Source of the DNA: Bradyrhizobium sediminis
GTDB taxonomy: Bacteria; Pseudomonadota; Alphaproteobacteria; Rhizobiales; Xanthobacteraceae
DNA length: 64,000 nucleotides
NCBI RefSeq assembly: GCF_018736105.1
Contig: NZ_CP076135.1
Location: forward strand, 682,001-746,000
Direction of reading: 5' to 3'
Below are positions 1-8,255 of the stretch, one piece after another; the stretch's first letter is position 1; each line of letters opens with the position of its first letter. The position numbers were made by a program, and so were the translations under genes. Below the pieces are notes generated by a model. The model was given only the letters and a program-made list of their open reading frames with translations, had not been told where the DNA came from and made no database searches.

Positions 1-1
1 G

Positions 2-1105
2 ATTTTTGCGTTCCGCTCGCGCAGCCAGCCCGCCATCGTCCAGGTCAACGAGATCGCGACCGCGACCATGATGGCGGCGAAAGGCGCGATCTATCCGGTG
101 TTCGAATTGATGCGCAACGAAGCCGAGGCGTTTTCGCCGGCCGCCTATCTTCCGGCGGTGGCCGGCTATTACGCCGATCTCGCCGGCAACATGCTGTCGT
201 TCCCGTTCAACGCCTCGACGCCGATCCTTTATTATAACAAAGACCTGTTCCGTGCCGCCGGCCTCGACCCCGAAGCGGCGCCGAAGACCTGGCCCGAGGT
301 CGGCGCTGCGGCGCAGCGGCTGCGGGCGTCGGGCGCGGCCTGCGGCTTGACCACTTCCTGGCCGTCATGGATCAACGTCGAGAATTTTTCCGCGTTCCAC
401 AATCTGCCGATCTCGACCAGGGTCAACGGCTTCGGCGGCCTCGACGCCGAACTCAATTTCAACAACCCGGTGATGGTGCGCCATATCGCGCAACTGGCGG
501 AATGGCAGACCACCAAGGTGTTCGACTACAGCGGCCGGGCGCAGACTGCGGAGCCACGGTTTCAGAAGGGCGAATGCGGAATCTTCATCGGCTCCTCGGC
601 GACGCGCGCCGACATCAAGGCCAATTCGAAATTCGAGGTCGGCTACGGGATGCTGCCGTACTGGCCCGATGTCGCCGGCGCGCCGCAGAACACCATCATC
701 GGCGGTGCGACCTTGTGGGTGCTGCGCGACCGGCCGCGCGACGAATACAAGGGCGTGGCGAAATTCTTCGGATTCCTGTCGAGGCCGGAGGTTCAGGCGG
801 CCTGGCACCAGAACACCGGTTACCTGCCAGTGACCCGGGCGGCGTTCGATCTGACCCGCGCGCAGGGATTTTACGACCGCAACCCGGGGGCGGCGATCTC
901 GATCGAGCAGATCACCCAGAAGGCGCCGACCGAAAATTCGCGGGGGCTCCGGCTCGGCTCCTTCGTGCTGATCCGCGATGCGATCGACGACGAACTGGAG
1001 CAGGCCTTCAGCGGCAAGAAAGCCGCGCAAGGAGCACTCGATTCCGCCGTCGAGCGCGGCAACCGGCTGCTGCGCCAGTTCGAGCGCGCCAATCCGGACC
1101 GGTAG
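2..1105 (+). CDS. ugpB: sn-glycerol-3-phosphate ABC transporter substrate-binding protein (5'-truncated)
   Basis: This is the C-terminal part of a periplasmic solute-binding protein of the UgpB family, which delivers glycerol-3-phosphate or its diesters to UgpAEC. The frame is open through the window edge and its first residues (QVNEIATATMMAAKGAIYPV) align with the interior of UgpB, so the true start lies upstream; the ATG at 68 is internal. The segments APQNTIIGGATLW and TGYLPVT are characteristic of UgpB. The gene stops at 1103-1105, and the stop codon overlaps the start of an intergenic repeat. The matching permease and ATPase genes are not downstream, so they are presumably upstream or elsewhere. 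Family assignment is firm; the exact substrate is inferred. Confidence 0.9.
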   Translation: MFAFRSRSQPAIVQVNEIATATMMAAKGAIYPVFELMRNEAEAFSPAAYLPAVAGYYADLAGNMLSFPFNASTPILYYNKDLFRAAGLDPEAAPKTWPEVGAAAQRLRASGAACGLTTSWPSWINVENFSAFHNLPISTRVNGFGGLDAELNFNNPVMVRHIAQLAEWQTTKVFDYSGRAQTAEPRFQKGECGIFIGSSATRADIKANSKFEVGYGMLPYWPDVAGAPQNTIIGGATLWVLRDRPRDEYKGVAKFFGFLSRPEVQAAWHQNTGYLPVTRAAFDLTRAQGFYDRNPGAAISIEQITQKAPTENSRGLRLGSFVLIRDAIDDELEQAFSGKKAAQGALDSAVERGNRLLRQFERANPDR

Positions 1106-1206
1106 AGCGTTTTCAAGCGAAGTGGATACCGGTTTGCGTGAAGAAAGCGCGTGAAAGCAAGAAGATGGAGCACCGTTCCGATTCAACCGGAACGGAAAAG
1201 GCTCCA
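1103..1206. repeat. Rhizobial intergenic palindromic repeat
   Basis: I recognise this as an element recurrent between genes in Bradyrhizobium and relatives (TAGAGCGTTTTCAAGCGAAG followed by a dyad). It contains the inverted repeat CCGTTCCG (1173-1180) / CGGAACGG (1188-1195), nested inside TGGAGC / GCTCCA. It abuts the ugpB stop codon and may act as a transcript 3' structure. Recognition is from memory; the dyads are visible. Confidence 0.7.
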
Positions 1207-1255
1207 GGCGCATATCGCCGGCATCGAAACAGGAAGGGCGCGGCCTCTGCCAGTC

Positions 1256-2206
1256 ATGCACTCACTGCCGGTTCTGACGAACCCTGAGACTTTCCGGTCG
1301 TGGCGCGCCGACGCGTCGCTATGGTTGCCGGCGGCGCTCGATATTGCGCGCGGCCACGGCCTTCCGTGCACGACACCTCAGCCATTCAGCAATGGCACCA
1401 ATCTCGTCGTCGGTCTCGACAGTAGGCTGATCCTGAAGATCTTTCCTCCATTCCTGCGCAGCCAGTTCGTCTCGGAGCAGATTTCGCTGGCGCAGCTTCG
1501 CGGACGGCTCAGTGTTCCGGTTCCCGAAATCGTGCTGGAGGGCGAGCGCGACGATTGGCCGTATCTCGTCATCACGCGATTGCCCGGCATCGCGGGCAGC
1601 GAATCGTGGCCTGCCTTGCCGGAGGAGGAGAAGGAGCGCGTCCTCGCCCAGATCGGTGCGGCCATCGCGGAAGTGCAGCGTATTCCGTGCGGTGAGCTAA
1701 GCCGCATCGAGCCGGGCTGGGACCGGTTCATGCGCGGGCAGATCGAAGGATGCCGGGCAAGACACCGGCGCCTCGGATTGCCGCAACAATTTCTGGACGG
1801 GCTGGACGATCTGCTTTCCGATGCGGAAGCGCTGGTTGCGCTGGAGGCGCCGCCGGTGATCCTGACCGGGGAATACATTCCGGAGAACTTTCTGCTGAGC
1901 TGCGAAGGCGGAAGCTGGCGGCTTTCGGGGCTGATCGACTTCGGCGACGTGATGACGGGAAGGGGCGAATACGACCTGCTGGGCCCGAGCGCCTTCATGA
2001 CCGCCGGGATGCCGCGTCGCGTTCGAAGCCTGTTCGCGGGATTCGGCTATTCCAGTGCGGATATCGATTTCACCTTGAAGCGCCGGCTGATGGCCCTCCT
2101 TCTCCTGCACCGCGCCAGCGATCCCAACAGGCACATCTGTATCGAGGGTTGGCAGCGGAACGCCGGTAACCTCTACGAACTGCAGGAATTGCTCTGGCCT
2201 GTCTGA
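1256..2206 (+). CDS. Aminoglycoside phosphotransferase-fold protein with an altered catalytic loop
   Basis: This protein of about 316 aa has the APH/choline-kinase fold (Pfam APH). The N-lobe has NGTNLVVGLDSRLILKIF near residues 45-62, and the C-lobe keeps the metal-binding DFG as LIDFGDV (D228-G230). The catalytic loop normally reads HxDxxxxN; here it is TGEYIPEN, with Glu206 where Asp is expected and Thr for His, while Asn211 is kept. The substrate is unknown; such proteins are often annotated as aminoglycoside phosphotransferases without any resistance role. An upstream in-frame ATG at 1151 lies inside the intergenic repeat, so I prefer ATG 1256. No operon partner: ugpB lies before the repeat and about 260 nt of non-coding DNA follows. 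Confidence 0.75.
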   Translation: MHSLPVLTNPETFRSWRADASLWLPAALDIARGHGLPCTTPQPFSNGTNLVVGLDSRLILKIFPPFLRSQFVSEQISLAQLRGRLSVPVPEIVLEGERDDWPYLVITRLPGIAGSESWPALPEEEKERVLAQIGAAIAEVQRIPCGELSRIEPGWDRFMRGQIEGCRARHRRLGLPQQFLDGLDDLLSDAEALVALEAPPVILTGEYIPENFLLSCEGGSWRLSGLIDFGDVMTGRGEYDLLGPSAFMTAGMPRRVRSLFAGFGYSSADIDFTLKRRLMALLLLHRASDPNRHICIEGWQRNAGNLYELQELLWPV

Positions 2207-2270
2207 CCGCGAAGATGACCGCCGTGCGGGCCGTCCGCCGCCGCACAAGAAAATAGCGATCACCAAAATA

Positions 2271-2307
2271 TGCATTTAAAACAGGCAAAGAAGCCTCTTT
2301 GTATGCA
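2271..2307. promoter_or_regulatory. Dyad-symmetric upstream site before the sigma-54 promoter
   Basis: Nested inverted repeats TGCAT (2271) ... AGGC (2283) / GCCT (2293) ... ATGCA (2303) lie about 125-160 bp upstream of the predicted sigma-54 start. That is where enhancer-binding activators usually bind. The right end reads TTGTATGCAA (2299-2308), also resembling an FCD-type GntR half-palindrome. The function is inference from position and symmetry. Confidence 0.4.
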
Positions 2308-2405
2308 ATGCCAGGCGCTGGCGCGAGGCGTTCGCGGGCCCGGAAGTCTCAACATTCATTTATAGAATCAATGGATTACCTGGATATTAGGCCTTCGTTA
2401 AGTTC

Positions 2406-2421
2406 TGGCACAAACCTTGCG
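2406..2421 (+). promoter_or_regulatory. Sigma-54 (RpoN) -24/-12 promoter of the dpp-atzGEH operon
   Basis: TGGCAC (2406-2411), five bases, then TTGC (2417-2420) is the canonical -24/-12 spacing; the last consensus base is G rather than A/T. Predicted transcription starts near 2433, 33 nt before the ATG of the binding-protein gene. Sigma-54 control would tie the operon to nitrogen limitation through NtrC or a specific activator. A matching element lies before the biuH operon. Confidence 0.75.
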
Positions 2422-2465
2422 AAGTCAGTTCCAAAGCCGATTCCCCTCGTGCGTTGGAGCATCAC

Positions 2466-4085
2466 ATGAAGCGTCGCGATTTTCTGAAATCTGTCACCGG
2501 GGTTGCGGCAGGCACGATGGTGCCGGCGCCGGCGATCTGGTCCGCCGCCAAGGCTGACGCCCGTTCCGAAACGCTGCTGATCGTCTCGGAAAGCGGCCCC
2601 AACAATCTCGACATTCACGGCGTCGGCACCAATGTGCCGGGCTATGAGGTATCGTGGAATTGCTACGACCGCCTGATCAGCCACGAGATGAAGAGCGGTC
2701 CCGGCGGCGTGCCGTATTACGACCGCGACAAGTTCAAGCCCGAACTCGCCGAAGACATGAAGGTCGGCGACATGTCGGTGACCTTCAAGCTGAAGAAGAA
2801 CGCGAAATTCCACGACGGCGCGCCGGTGACGGCGAAGGACGTCAAATGGTCGCTAGACCGCGCGGTCTCGGTCGGCGGCTTCCCGACCTTCCAGATGGGC
2901 GCGGGCTCGCTGACCAAGACCGAGCAATTCGTCGTCGTCGACGACAACACGGTGCGGATCGATTTCGCCAGGAAGGACCGCCTGACGATTCCCGATCTCG
3001 CGGTGATCGTACCCTGCGTGATCAATTCCGAACTGGTGAAGAAGAACGCCAGCGAGAAGGACCCGTGGGGTCTCGAATACACCAAGCAGCAGACCGCGGG
3101 CGGCGGCGCCTACAAGGTGACGAAGTGGACTGCCGGCACCGAAGTGATCATGGAGCGCAACGACGCCTGGGTCGGCGGATCCTTGCCCAAGGTCAAGCGC
3201 GTGATCTGGCGCATGGTGCCGCAGGCCGGCAACCGCCGCGCGCTCCTGGAGCGCGGCGACGCCGACATCTCCTACGATCTGCCGAACAAGGACTTCGTCG
3301 AGCTCAAGGGCGACGGCAAGCTCAATATCGTGTCGGTGCCGTATTCGAACGGTGTCCAGTACATCGGCATGAACGTCAAGATCCCGCCGTTCGACAATCC
3401 GAAGGTACGCGAGGCGGTTGCCTGCGCGATCCCCTATCAGAAGATCATGGATGCGGTGCTGTTCGGCCTCGCCAAGCCGATGTTCGGCGCCGCTGCCAAT
3501 GCGCCGACCGAGGTGGCGTGGCCGCAGCCGACCAAATTCGTCACCGACATCGCGAAGGCCAAGGCGTTGCTGGCGGAAGCCGGTTATCCCAACGGCTTCG
3601 AGACCACGCTGTCGTTCGATCTCGGATTTGCCGGGGTCAACGAGCCGCTCTGCGTGCTGGTGCAGGAGAGCCTGGCGCAGATCGGAATCAAGACCACCAT
3701 CAACAAGATCCCGGGCGCCAACTGGCGCACCGAGCTCAACAAGAAGGTGCTGCCGCTCTACACCAACGTATTCTCCGGCTGGCTCGATTACCCCGAATAC
3801 TTCTTCATCTGGTGTTACGACGGCAAGAATTCGATCTTCAACACCATGAGCTACCAGTCGAAGACGATGGACGATTTCATCCATGGCGCCGTCGACGCCG
3901 CCGCGGTCGGCGACAAGGCGACCTACGACAAGGACGTCAGGGGCTTCGTCGACCTGGCGTTCAAGGATATTCCGCGTATTCCGCTGTATCAGCCCTATGT
4001 CAACGTCGCGATGCAGAAGAACGTCTCGGGCTATCAGTACTGGTTCCACCGCCGTCTCGACTACCGCGCACTGGTGAAGGCGTAA
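2466..4085 (+). CDS. Dpp/Opp-type ABC transporter substrate-binding protein
   Basis: Periplasmic binding protein of the peptide/nickel/opine family (SBP_bac_5), about 539 aa. It begins with a Tat-type signal (MKRRDFLKSVTGVAAG), so it is likely exported folded, with cleavage after the AKADA region. The body has family landmarks such as KFHDGAPVTAKDVKWSLDRA and the C-terminal FKDIPRIPLYQPYVNVAMQK. It is the first gene of an operon with two permeases, a fused ATPase and ureido-amidase genes, so the ligand may be a small nitrogen compound rather than a peptide; that is inference. A TTG four codons upstream (2454) could also start the frame, but ATG 2466 places the RR motif normally. Confidence 0.88.
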   Translation: MKRRDFLKSVTGVAAGTMVPAPAIWSAAKADARSETLLIVSESGPNNLDIHGVGTNVPGYEVSWNCYDRLISHEMKSGPGGVPYYDRDKFKPELAEDMKVGDMSVTFKLKKNAKFHDGAPVTAKDVKWSLDRAVSVGGFPTFQMGAGSLTKTEQFVVVDDNTVRIDFARKDRLTIPDLAVIVPCVINSELVKKNASEKDPWGLEYTKQQTAGGGAYKVTKWTAGTEVIMERNDAWVGGSLPKVKRVIWRMVPQAGNRRALLERGDADISYDLPNKDFVELKGDGKLNIVSVPYSNGVQYIGMNVKIPPFDNPKVREAVACAIPYQKIMDAVLFGLAKPMFGAAANAPTEVAWPQPTKFVTDIAKAKALLAEAGYPNGFETTLSFDLGFAGVNEPLCVLVQESLAQIGIKTTINKIPGANWRTELNKKVLPLYTNVFSGWLDYPEYFFIWCYDGKNSIFNTMSYQSKTMDDFIHGAVDAAAVGDKATYDKDVRGFVDLAFKDIPRIPLYQPYVNVAMQKNVSGYQYWFHRRLDYRALVKA

Positions 4086-4088
4086 GGG

Positions 4089-4170
4089 GGCGAATGGCGA
4101 ATAGGGAGTAGCGAATAGTGACAGAGTACGGCCGCCATCATTCATTCGCCATTCGCCATTCGCTATTCGC
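4089..4170. repeat. Inverted repeat of the GCGAATGGCGAATAG family, copy 1
   Basis: The left arm (GGCGAATGGCGAATAGGGAG and following, 4089-4118) pairs with a right arm ending in CATTCGCTATTCGC (4138-4170). Related copies occur at 10797, 38635 and 42921, each just after a stop codon. Here it separates the binding-protein gene from its permeases. Confidence 0.8.
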
Positions 4171-4179
4171 GAGTGCGCC

Positions 4180-5193
4180 ATGCTGACCATGATCGGCAAG
4201 CGGCTGATGTTTGCGATCCCGAGCCTGATCGGGGTCGTGATCGTCACCTTCCTGCTGACCCGCGCGCTGCCCGGCGACCCCGCGGCATATTTCGCAGGGC
4301 CCGCGGCGACCAAGGAGGCGGTCGAGCAGATCCGCAAGAAGCTCGGCCTCGACAAGCCGCTGATCGAGCAGTTCTTCCGCTACACCAACGATCTTGCTCA
4401 CGGCGATTTCGGCAATTCGCTCACCACCGGCCAGCCGGTCGCAACCGAAATCAAGAACCGCCTGCCGGCTTCCGCCGAACTCACTTTGCTCGGTCTCGTG
4501 GTCTCGATCATGATCGCGATTCCGCTCGGCGTCATGGCGGCGACCCGGCCGGGCTCATGGATCGATCATCTCTGCCGGGTGACAACGACGGCCGGCGTGT
4601 CGCTGCCGGTGTTCTTCACCGGACTGGTGCTGGTCTATGTCTTCTATTTCCGGCTCGGATGGTCGCCGGCGCCGCTGGGGCGGCTCGATGTGTTCTACAG
4701 CGCGCCGAATGCAGTGACCGGCTTCTATCTGATCGACGCGCTGATCGCGCGCGACCTCGAGACCTTTCGTTCGGCCCTGAGCCAGCTGATCCTGCCCGCG
4801 ATGACGCTCGCCGTGTTCTCGCTGGCGCCGATCGCGCGCATGACGCGGGCCTCGATGCTGGCGGTGCTGTCGTCGGACTTCGTGCGCACCGCGCGCGCCA
4901 GCGGCCTGTCGCCGGGCACCGTGATCGTCACCTACGCCTTCCGCAACGCCATGTTGCCGGTCATCACCACGCTCAGCATGGTGTTCTCGTTCCTGCTGGG
5001 AGCCAACGTGCTGGTGGAAAAGGTTTTCGCCTGGCCCGGCATCGGCTCCTACGCGGTGGAAGCCCTGATCTCGTCGGATTTTGCGCCGGTGCAGGGCTTC
5101 GTGCTCACCATGGCGGTGATGTACGTGCTGCTCAATCTCCTGATCGACATCCTCTACGGCGTGATCGATCCCAGGGTAAGGCTCGAAGGGTAG
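4180..5193 (+). CDS. Dpp-type ABC transporter permease, subunit 1 (DppB-like)
   Basis: Inner-membrane permease of 337 aa, length typical for DppB/OppB. It starts MLTMIGKRLMFAIPSLIGVV with the family's N-terminal membrane helix and has the conserved RALPGDPA segment near residue 28. Several further hydrophobic helices follow, with the EAA-type loop (SDFVRTARASGLS, about residues 228-240) that docks to the ATPase. It forms the channel with the next permease. The gene lies after the repeat at 4089-4170, and the next start is only 10 nt downstream, so it belongs to the same operon. Confidence 0.9.
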   Translation: MLTMIGKRLMFAIPSLIGVVIVTFLLTRALPGDPAAYFAGPAATKEAVEQIRKKLGLDKPLIEQFFRYTNDLAHGDFGNSLTTGQPVATEIKNRLPASAELTLLGLVVSIMIAIPLGVMAATRPGSWIDHLCRVTTTAGVSLPVFFTGLVLVYVFYFRLGWSPAPLGRLDVFYSAPNAVTGFYLIDALIARDLETFRSALSQLILPAMTLAVFSLAPIARMTRASMLAVLSSDFVRTARASGLSPGTVIVTYAFRNAMLPVITTLSMVFSFLLGANVLVEKVFAWPGIGSYAVEALISSDFAPVQGFVLTMAVMYVLLNLLIDILYGVIDPRVRLEG

Positions 5194-5203
5194 GGGTGGA
5201 AGC

Positions 5204-6103
5204 ATGAGCAGCGTGGCGCCTGCCGCCGAACCTGCCGGTCCAGCACGCATTTCCGGGCTGGCGGCGATGTTCGAACACACCCGCTATGTGCTCGGAGAGA
5301 ACCGCGTCACCGCGTTCGCGTTCGGCCTCCTGGTCGTGATCCTGCTTGCGGCGTTGTTCGGTCCCTATGTCGTTCCCTACGATCCGCTGGCGTCCGACAC
5401 CGCATCCGCGCTGAAGCCGCCCTCGGCGGCGCACTGGTTCGGCACCGACCAGCTCGGCCGCGACATCTTCAGCCGGGTCATCGTGGCGACCCGGCTCGAC
5501 ACCTTCATCGCGGTGGCGTCGGTGGCGCTGGTGTTCCTGATGGGCGGTCTTGCCGGCATCGCCGCCGGCTATTTCGGCGGCTGGACCGACCGTATCGTCG
5601 GCCGCATCGCCGACACCATCATGGCGTTTCCGCTGTTCGTCCTCGCGATGGGCATCGTGGCGGCGCTCGGCAATACGGTGCAGAACATCATCATCGCGAC
5701 CGCGATCGTGAATTTCCCGCTTTACGCGCGCGTTGCCCGCGCCGAAGCCAACGTGCGCCGCGAAGCCGGCTTCGTGCAGGCGGCGCGGTTGTCGGGCAAT
5801 GGCGAGTTCCGGATTCTGCTGGTGCACATCTTGCCGAACATCATGCCGATCATGATCGTGCAGATGTCGCTGACCATGGGCTACGCGATCCTCAACGCCG
5901 CCGGGCTGTCGTTCATCGGCCTCGGGGTGCGGCCGCCAACCGCCGAATGGGGCATCATGGTCGCGGAGGGCGCCGGCTTCATGGTCTCGGGCGAGTGGTG
6001 GATCGCGCTGTTCCCGGGCCTCGCACTGATGACCGCGGTGTTCTGCTTCAATCTGCTCGGCGACGGCCTGCGCGACATCGTCGACCCGCAGCGAAGGACC
6101 TGA
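5204..6103 (+). CDS. Dpp-type ABC transporter permease, subunit 2 (DppC-like)
   Basis: Inner-membrane permease of 299 aa, the partner of the preceding DppB-like subunit. Features are a cytoplasmic N-terminus, a first helix around residues 36-55, the DppC segment HWFGTDQLGRDIFSRVI (about residues 76-92), and an EAA-type loop (REAGFVQAARLSGNG). The start is ATG 5204, 10 nt after the previous stop. The following ATPase starts about 93 nt downstream. The dppB-dppC-ATPase order is the standard one. Confidence 0.9.
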   Translation: MSSVAPAAEPAGPARISGLAAMFEHTRYVLGENRVTAFAFGLLVVILLAALFGPYVVPYDPLASDTASALKPPSAAHWFGTDQLGRDIFSRVIVATRLDTFIAVASVALVFLMGGLAGIAAGYFGGWTDRIVGRIADTIMAFPLFVLAMGIVAALGNTVQNIIIATAIVNFPLYARVARAEANVRREAGFVQAARLSGNGEFRILLVHILPNIMPIMIVQMSLTMGYAILNAAGLSFIGLGVRPPTAEWGIMVAEGAGFMVSGEWWIALFPGLALMTAVFCFNLLGDGLRDIVDPQRRT

Positions 6104-6196
6104 GGCGATGGGCAGCAAATTCCAACGCGGTGTTTCCCTTACCTCTCCCCGCAAGAACGGGGCGAGCGAGCACACCGATCGTGTGGAGGCATTGAA

Positions 6197-8047
6197 ATGA
6201 CCGCGCGGCCGCTGCTCGACGTCAACGACCTCACGGTGGAATTCGCCACAAGGCGCGGCATAGTGAAGGCGGTGCAGCACGTCAATATCACGGTCGCCAA
6301 GGGCGAGACGCTCGGGATCGTCGGTGAATCCGGCTCCGGCAAGTCAGTCACCTCCTACGCTGTGATGCGGATCCTCGATCGCGCCGGCAAGATCGCCGAG
6401 GGATCGGTGATGTTTTCCGGCATCGACGTCAGGACCGCGACCGAGGACCAGATGCGCGACCTGCGCGGCCGCGAAATCTCGATGATCTTCCAGAACCCGC
6501 GCGCCGCGCTGAACCCGATCCGGAAAGTCGGCGACCAGATCGAGGACGTGCTGCGCCAGCATGTGCAGGCTGCCGCCAGCGACCGTGGCGAGAAGGCGAT
6601 CGAGGCGCTGGAAGCGGTCAAGATCGCCCGGCCGCGCGAGCGCTACCACGCCTATCCGTTCGAACTTTCCGGCGGCATGTGCCAGCGCGTGGTGATCGCG
6701 CTGGCGCTGGCCTGCAATCCGCAGCTTCTGATCGCGGACGAGCCGACCACCGGCCTCGACGTCACCACCCAGAAGGCGGTGATGGACCTGATCGTCGAAC
6801 TGACCAGGAGCCGGGGCATGTCGACGATCCTGATCACGCACGATCTCGGCCTCGCCGCGGCCTATTGCGACCGGGTGGTGGTGATGGAGAAGGGCCGCGT
6901 AGTCGAGACCGCGCTGTCGGCGGATATTTTTGCCAATCCGCAACACGCCTATACCAAGAAGCTGATGCGGGCGACGCCGCGGCTCGGCGTCTCCCTGCGC
7001 GACCTGTTGCCGGAGGAGGAGGCGGCGAAGCTGGCGCCAACTACGCCTTCTTCAACCTCGCCCCGCATTCCGGCCGTCATGGCCGGGCATAGCCGTCCGA
7101 AGGACGGCGTCGCTTCCGCTCGCCTATGCCCGGCCATCCATCTTTCTTCGGCAGACTCTTCTTCAAAGGTGATGGACCCCCGGGTCAAGCCCGGGGGTGA
7201 CGATGCTGCAAAGCCCCTTCTCCTCGTCGAAAAACTGGTCAAGGAATACCCGCGCCAGGGCGCGACCGCGGTACTGTCAAAACTGTTCTCGCGCAAGCCG
7301 CCGGTCGAAACCGAACAATTCCGCGCCGTCGACGGCATCTCGTTCAGCGTCGGCCATGGCGAGAGCGTCGGGCTGGTCGGCGAATCCGGCTGCGGCAAAT
7401 CCACCACGTCGATGATGGTGATGCGGCTCCTGGACCAGACCTCGGGCCGCATCATGTTCGACGACGACGAGATCGGCGCCATCCTGCCCAATGCCTTCGC
7501 GCGGCTGCCGTTGCGCAAGAGTATCCAGATGGTGTTCCAGGATCCGACCGACAGCCTCAACCCGCGCTTTACCGCCGCGCGCGCCATCGTCGATCCGATC
7601 ATGCAGCTCGGCGATCTCAGGGGGCGCGACGCGCTGCGCGCCCGCTGCGAGGAACTGGCCGGACTGGTCGGCCTGCCGCTCAATCTGCTCGATCGTTTTC
7701 CGCATCAATTGTCCGGCGGCCAGAAGGCCCGCGTCGGCATCGCCCGCGCCATCGCGCTGCACCCGAAGCTCGTGATCCTCGACGAGCCGACCGCAGCGCT
7801 CGACGTCTCTGTTCAGGCGGTGGTGCTGAACCTGCTGCAGGATCTCAAGGCGTCGATGGGGATGAGCTATCTGTTCGTGTCGCACGATTTGAATGTGGTG
7901 CGGCTGTTGTGCGATCGTGTCATTGTGATGCGGTCGGGGCGAATCGTCGAGCAGGGCACGTCCGAGCGCGTGCTGGGCGATCCGCAGGATGGCTATACCA
8001 AGGAACTGCTGACGGCGATTCCGCATCCGCCGTTGCCGGCTCACTGA
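6197..8047 (+). CDS. Fused double ATP-binding protein of the Dpp-type transporter (DppD-DppF)
   Basis: A single 616-aa protein carries two complete ABC ATPase modules that are often separate genes. Module 1 has Walker A GESGSGKS (43-50), signature LSGGM (about 156-160) and Walker B LLIADEPTT (about 177-185). Module 2 has Walker A GESGCGKS (about 395-402), LSGGQKARV and LVILDEPTAALD. It powers the permease pair encoded just upstream. The linker (about residues 281-337) is odd: it is the in-frame translation of two intergenic-type palindromic repeats (7079-7197), giving an Arg/Pro/Ser-rich stretch ending VMDPRVKPGGDD. Both ATPase cores look intact. Confidence 0.9.
   Translation: MTARPLLDVNDLTVEFATRRGIVKAVQHVNITVAKGETLGIVGESGSGKSVTSYAVMRILDRAGKIAEGSVMFSGIDVRTATEDQMRDLRGREISMIFQNPRAALNPIRKVGDQIEDVLRQHVQAAASDRGEKAIEALEAVKIARPRERYHAYPFELSGGMCQRVVIALALACNPQLLIADEPTTGLDVTTQKAVMDLIVELTRSRGMSTILITHDLGLAAAYCDRVVVMEKGRVVETALSADIFANPQHAYTKKLMRATPRLGVSLRDLLPEEEAAKLAPTTPSSTSPRIPAVMAGHSRPKDGVASARLCPAIHLSSADSSSKVMDPRVKPGGDDAAKPLLLVEKLVKEYPRQGATAVLSKLFSRKPPVETEQFRAVDGISFSVGHGESVGLVGESGCGKSTTSMMVMRLLDQTSGRIMFDDDEIGAILPNAFARLPLRKSIQMVFQDPTDSLNPRFTAARAIVDPIMQLGDLRGRDALRARCEELAGLVGLPLNLLDRFPHQLSGGQKARVGIARAIALHPKLVILDEPTAALDVSVQAVVLNLLQDLKASMGMSYLFVSHDLNVVRLLCDRVIVMRSGRIVEQGTSERVLGDPQDGYTKELLTAIPHPPLPAH
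7079..7197. repeat. Palindromic repeats inserted in frame within the ATPase gene
   Basis: A perfect 14-bp inverted repeat, ATGGCCGGGCATAG (7079-7092) and its complement (7124-7137), encloses a second perfect dyad, CCGTCC-gaa-GGACGG (7093-7107). A separate hairpin CCCCCGGG-tcaag-CCCGGGGG follows at 7177-7197. The same ATGGCCGGG dyad is intergenic at 26865-26887. The reading frame runs through without a stop, so the elements encode the interdomain linker. Confidence 0.85.
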
Positions 8048-8065
8048 ACCCGATTGGGAGAATGA

Positions 8066-8248
8066 ATGACCGCCGATCCGCTCGATGCTTACATGGACGC
8101 CGTAGCCAAGGCGCTGGCGCTGCCGATCGACGATGCCTGGCGGCCGGCGGTCAGGGCCAATCTCGAGGTGTCGCTGCGACTGGCCCGGCTGGTCGACGAA
8201 TTCCCGCTGCCTGATGAAACCGAGCCGGCCAGTGTCTTCGCAGCCTGA
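8066..8248 (+). CDS. AtzG-like small subunit (DUF4089)
   Basis: A 60-aa protein of the DUF4089/AtzG-like family. Small proteins of this family resemble GatC and bind AtzE-type amidases; AtzG is needed for AtzE in cyanuric acid catabolism, and HpxX is the equivalent in oxalurate catabolism. The sequence shows the GatC-like helical pattern (LDAYMDAVAKALALPIDDAW, then LRLARLVDEFPL). GGGAG at 8056-8060 supports ATG 8066 over the out-of-frame ATG at 8062. The AtzE-like gene starts 7 nt downstream, consistent with a heteromeric enzyme. Confidence 0.88.
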   Translation: MTADPLDAYMDAVAKALALPIDDAWRPAVRANLEVSLRLARLVDEFPLPDETEPASVFAA

Positions 8249-8255
8249 AATCGCC

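Noticed and set aside
7021..7215. Frameshift or two separate ATPase genes at 7.0-7.2 kb
   Set aside because: The frame stays open through the repeats with no stop codon, and no start with a ribosome-binding site precedes the second ATPase module, so one fused protein is the simplest reading.
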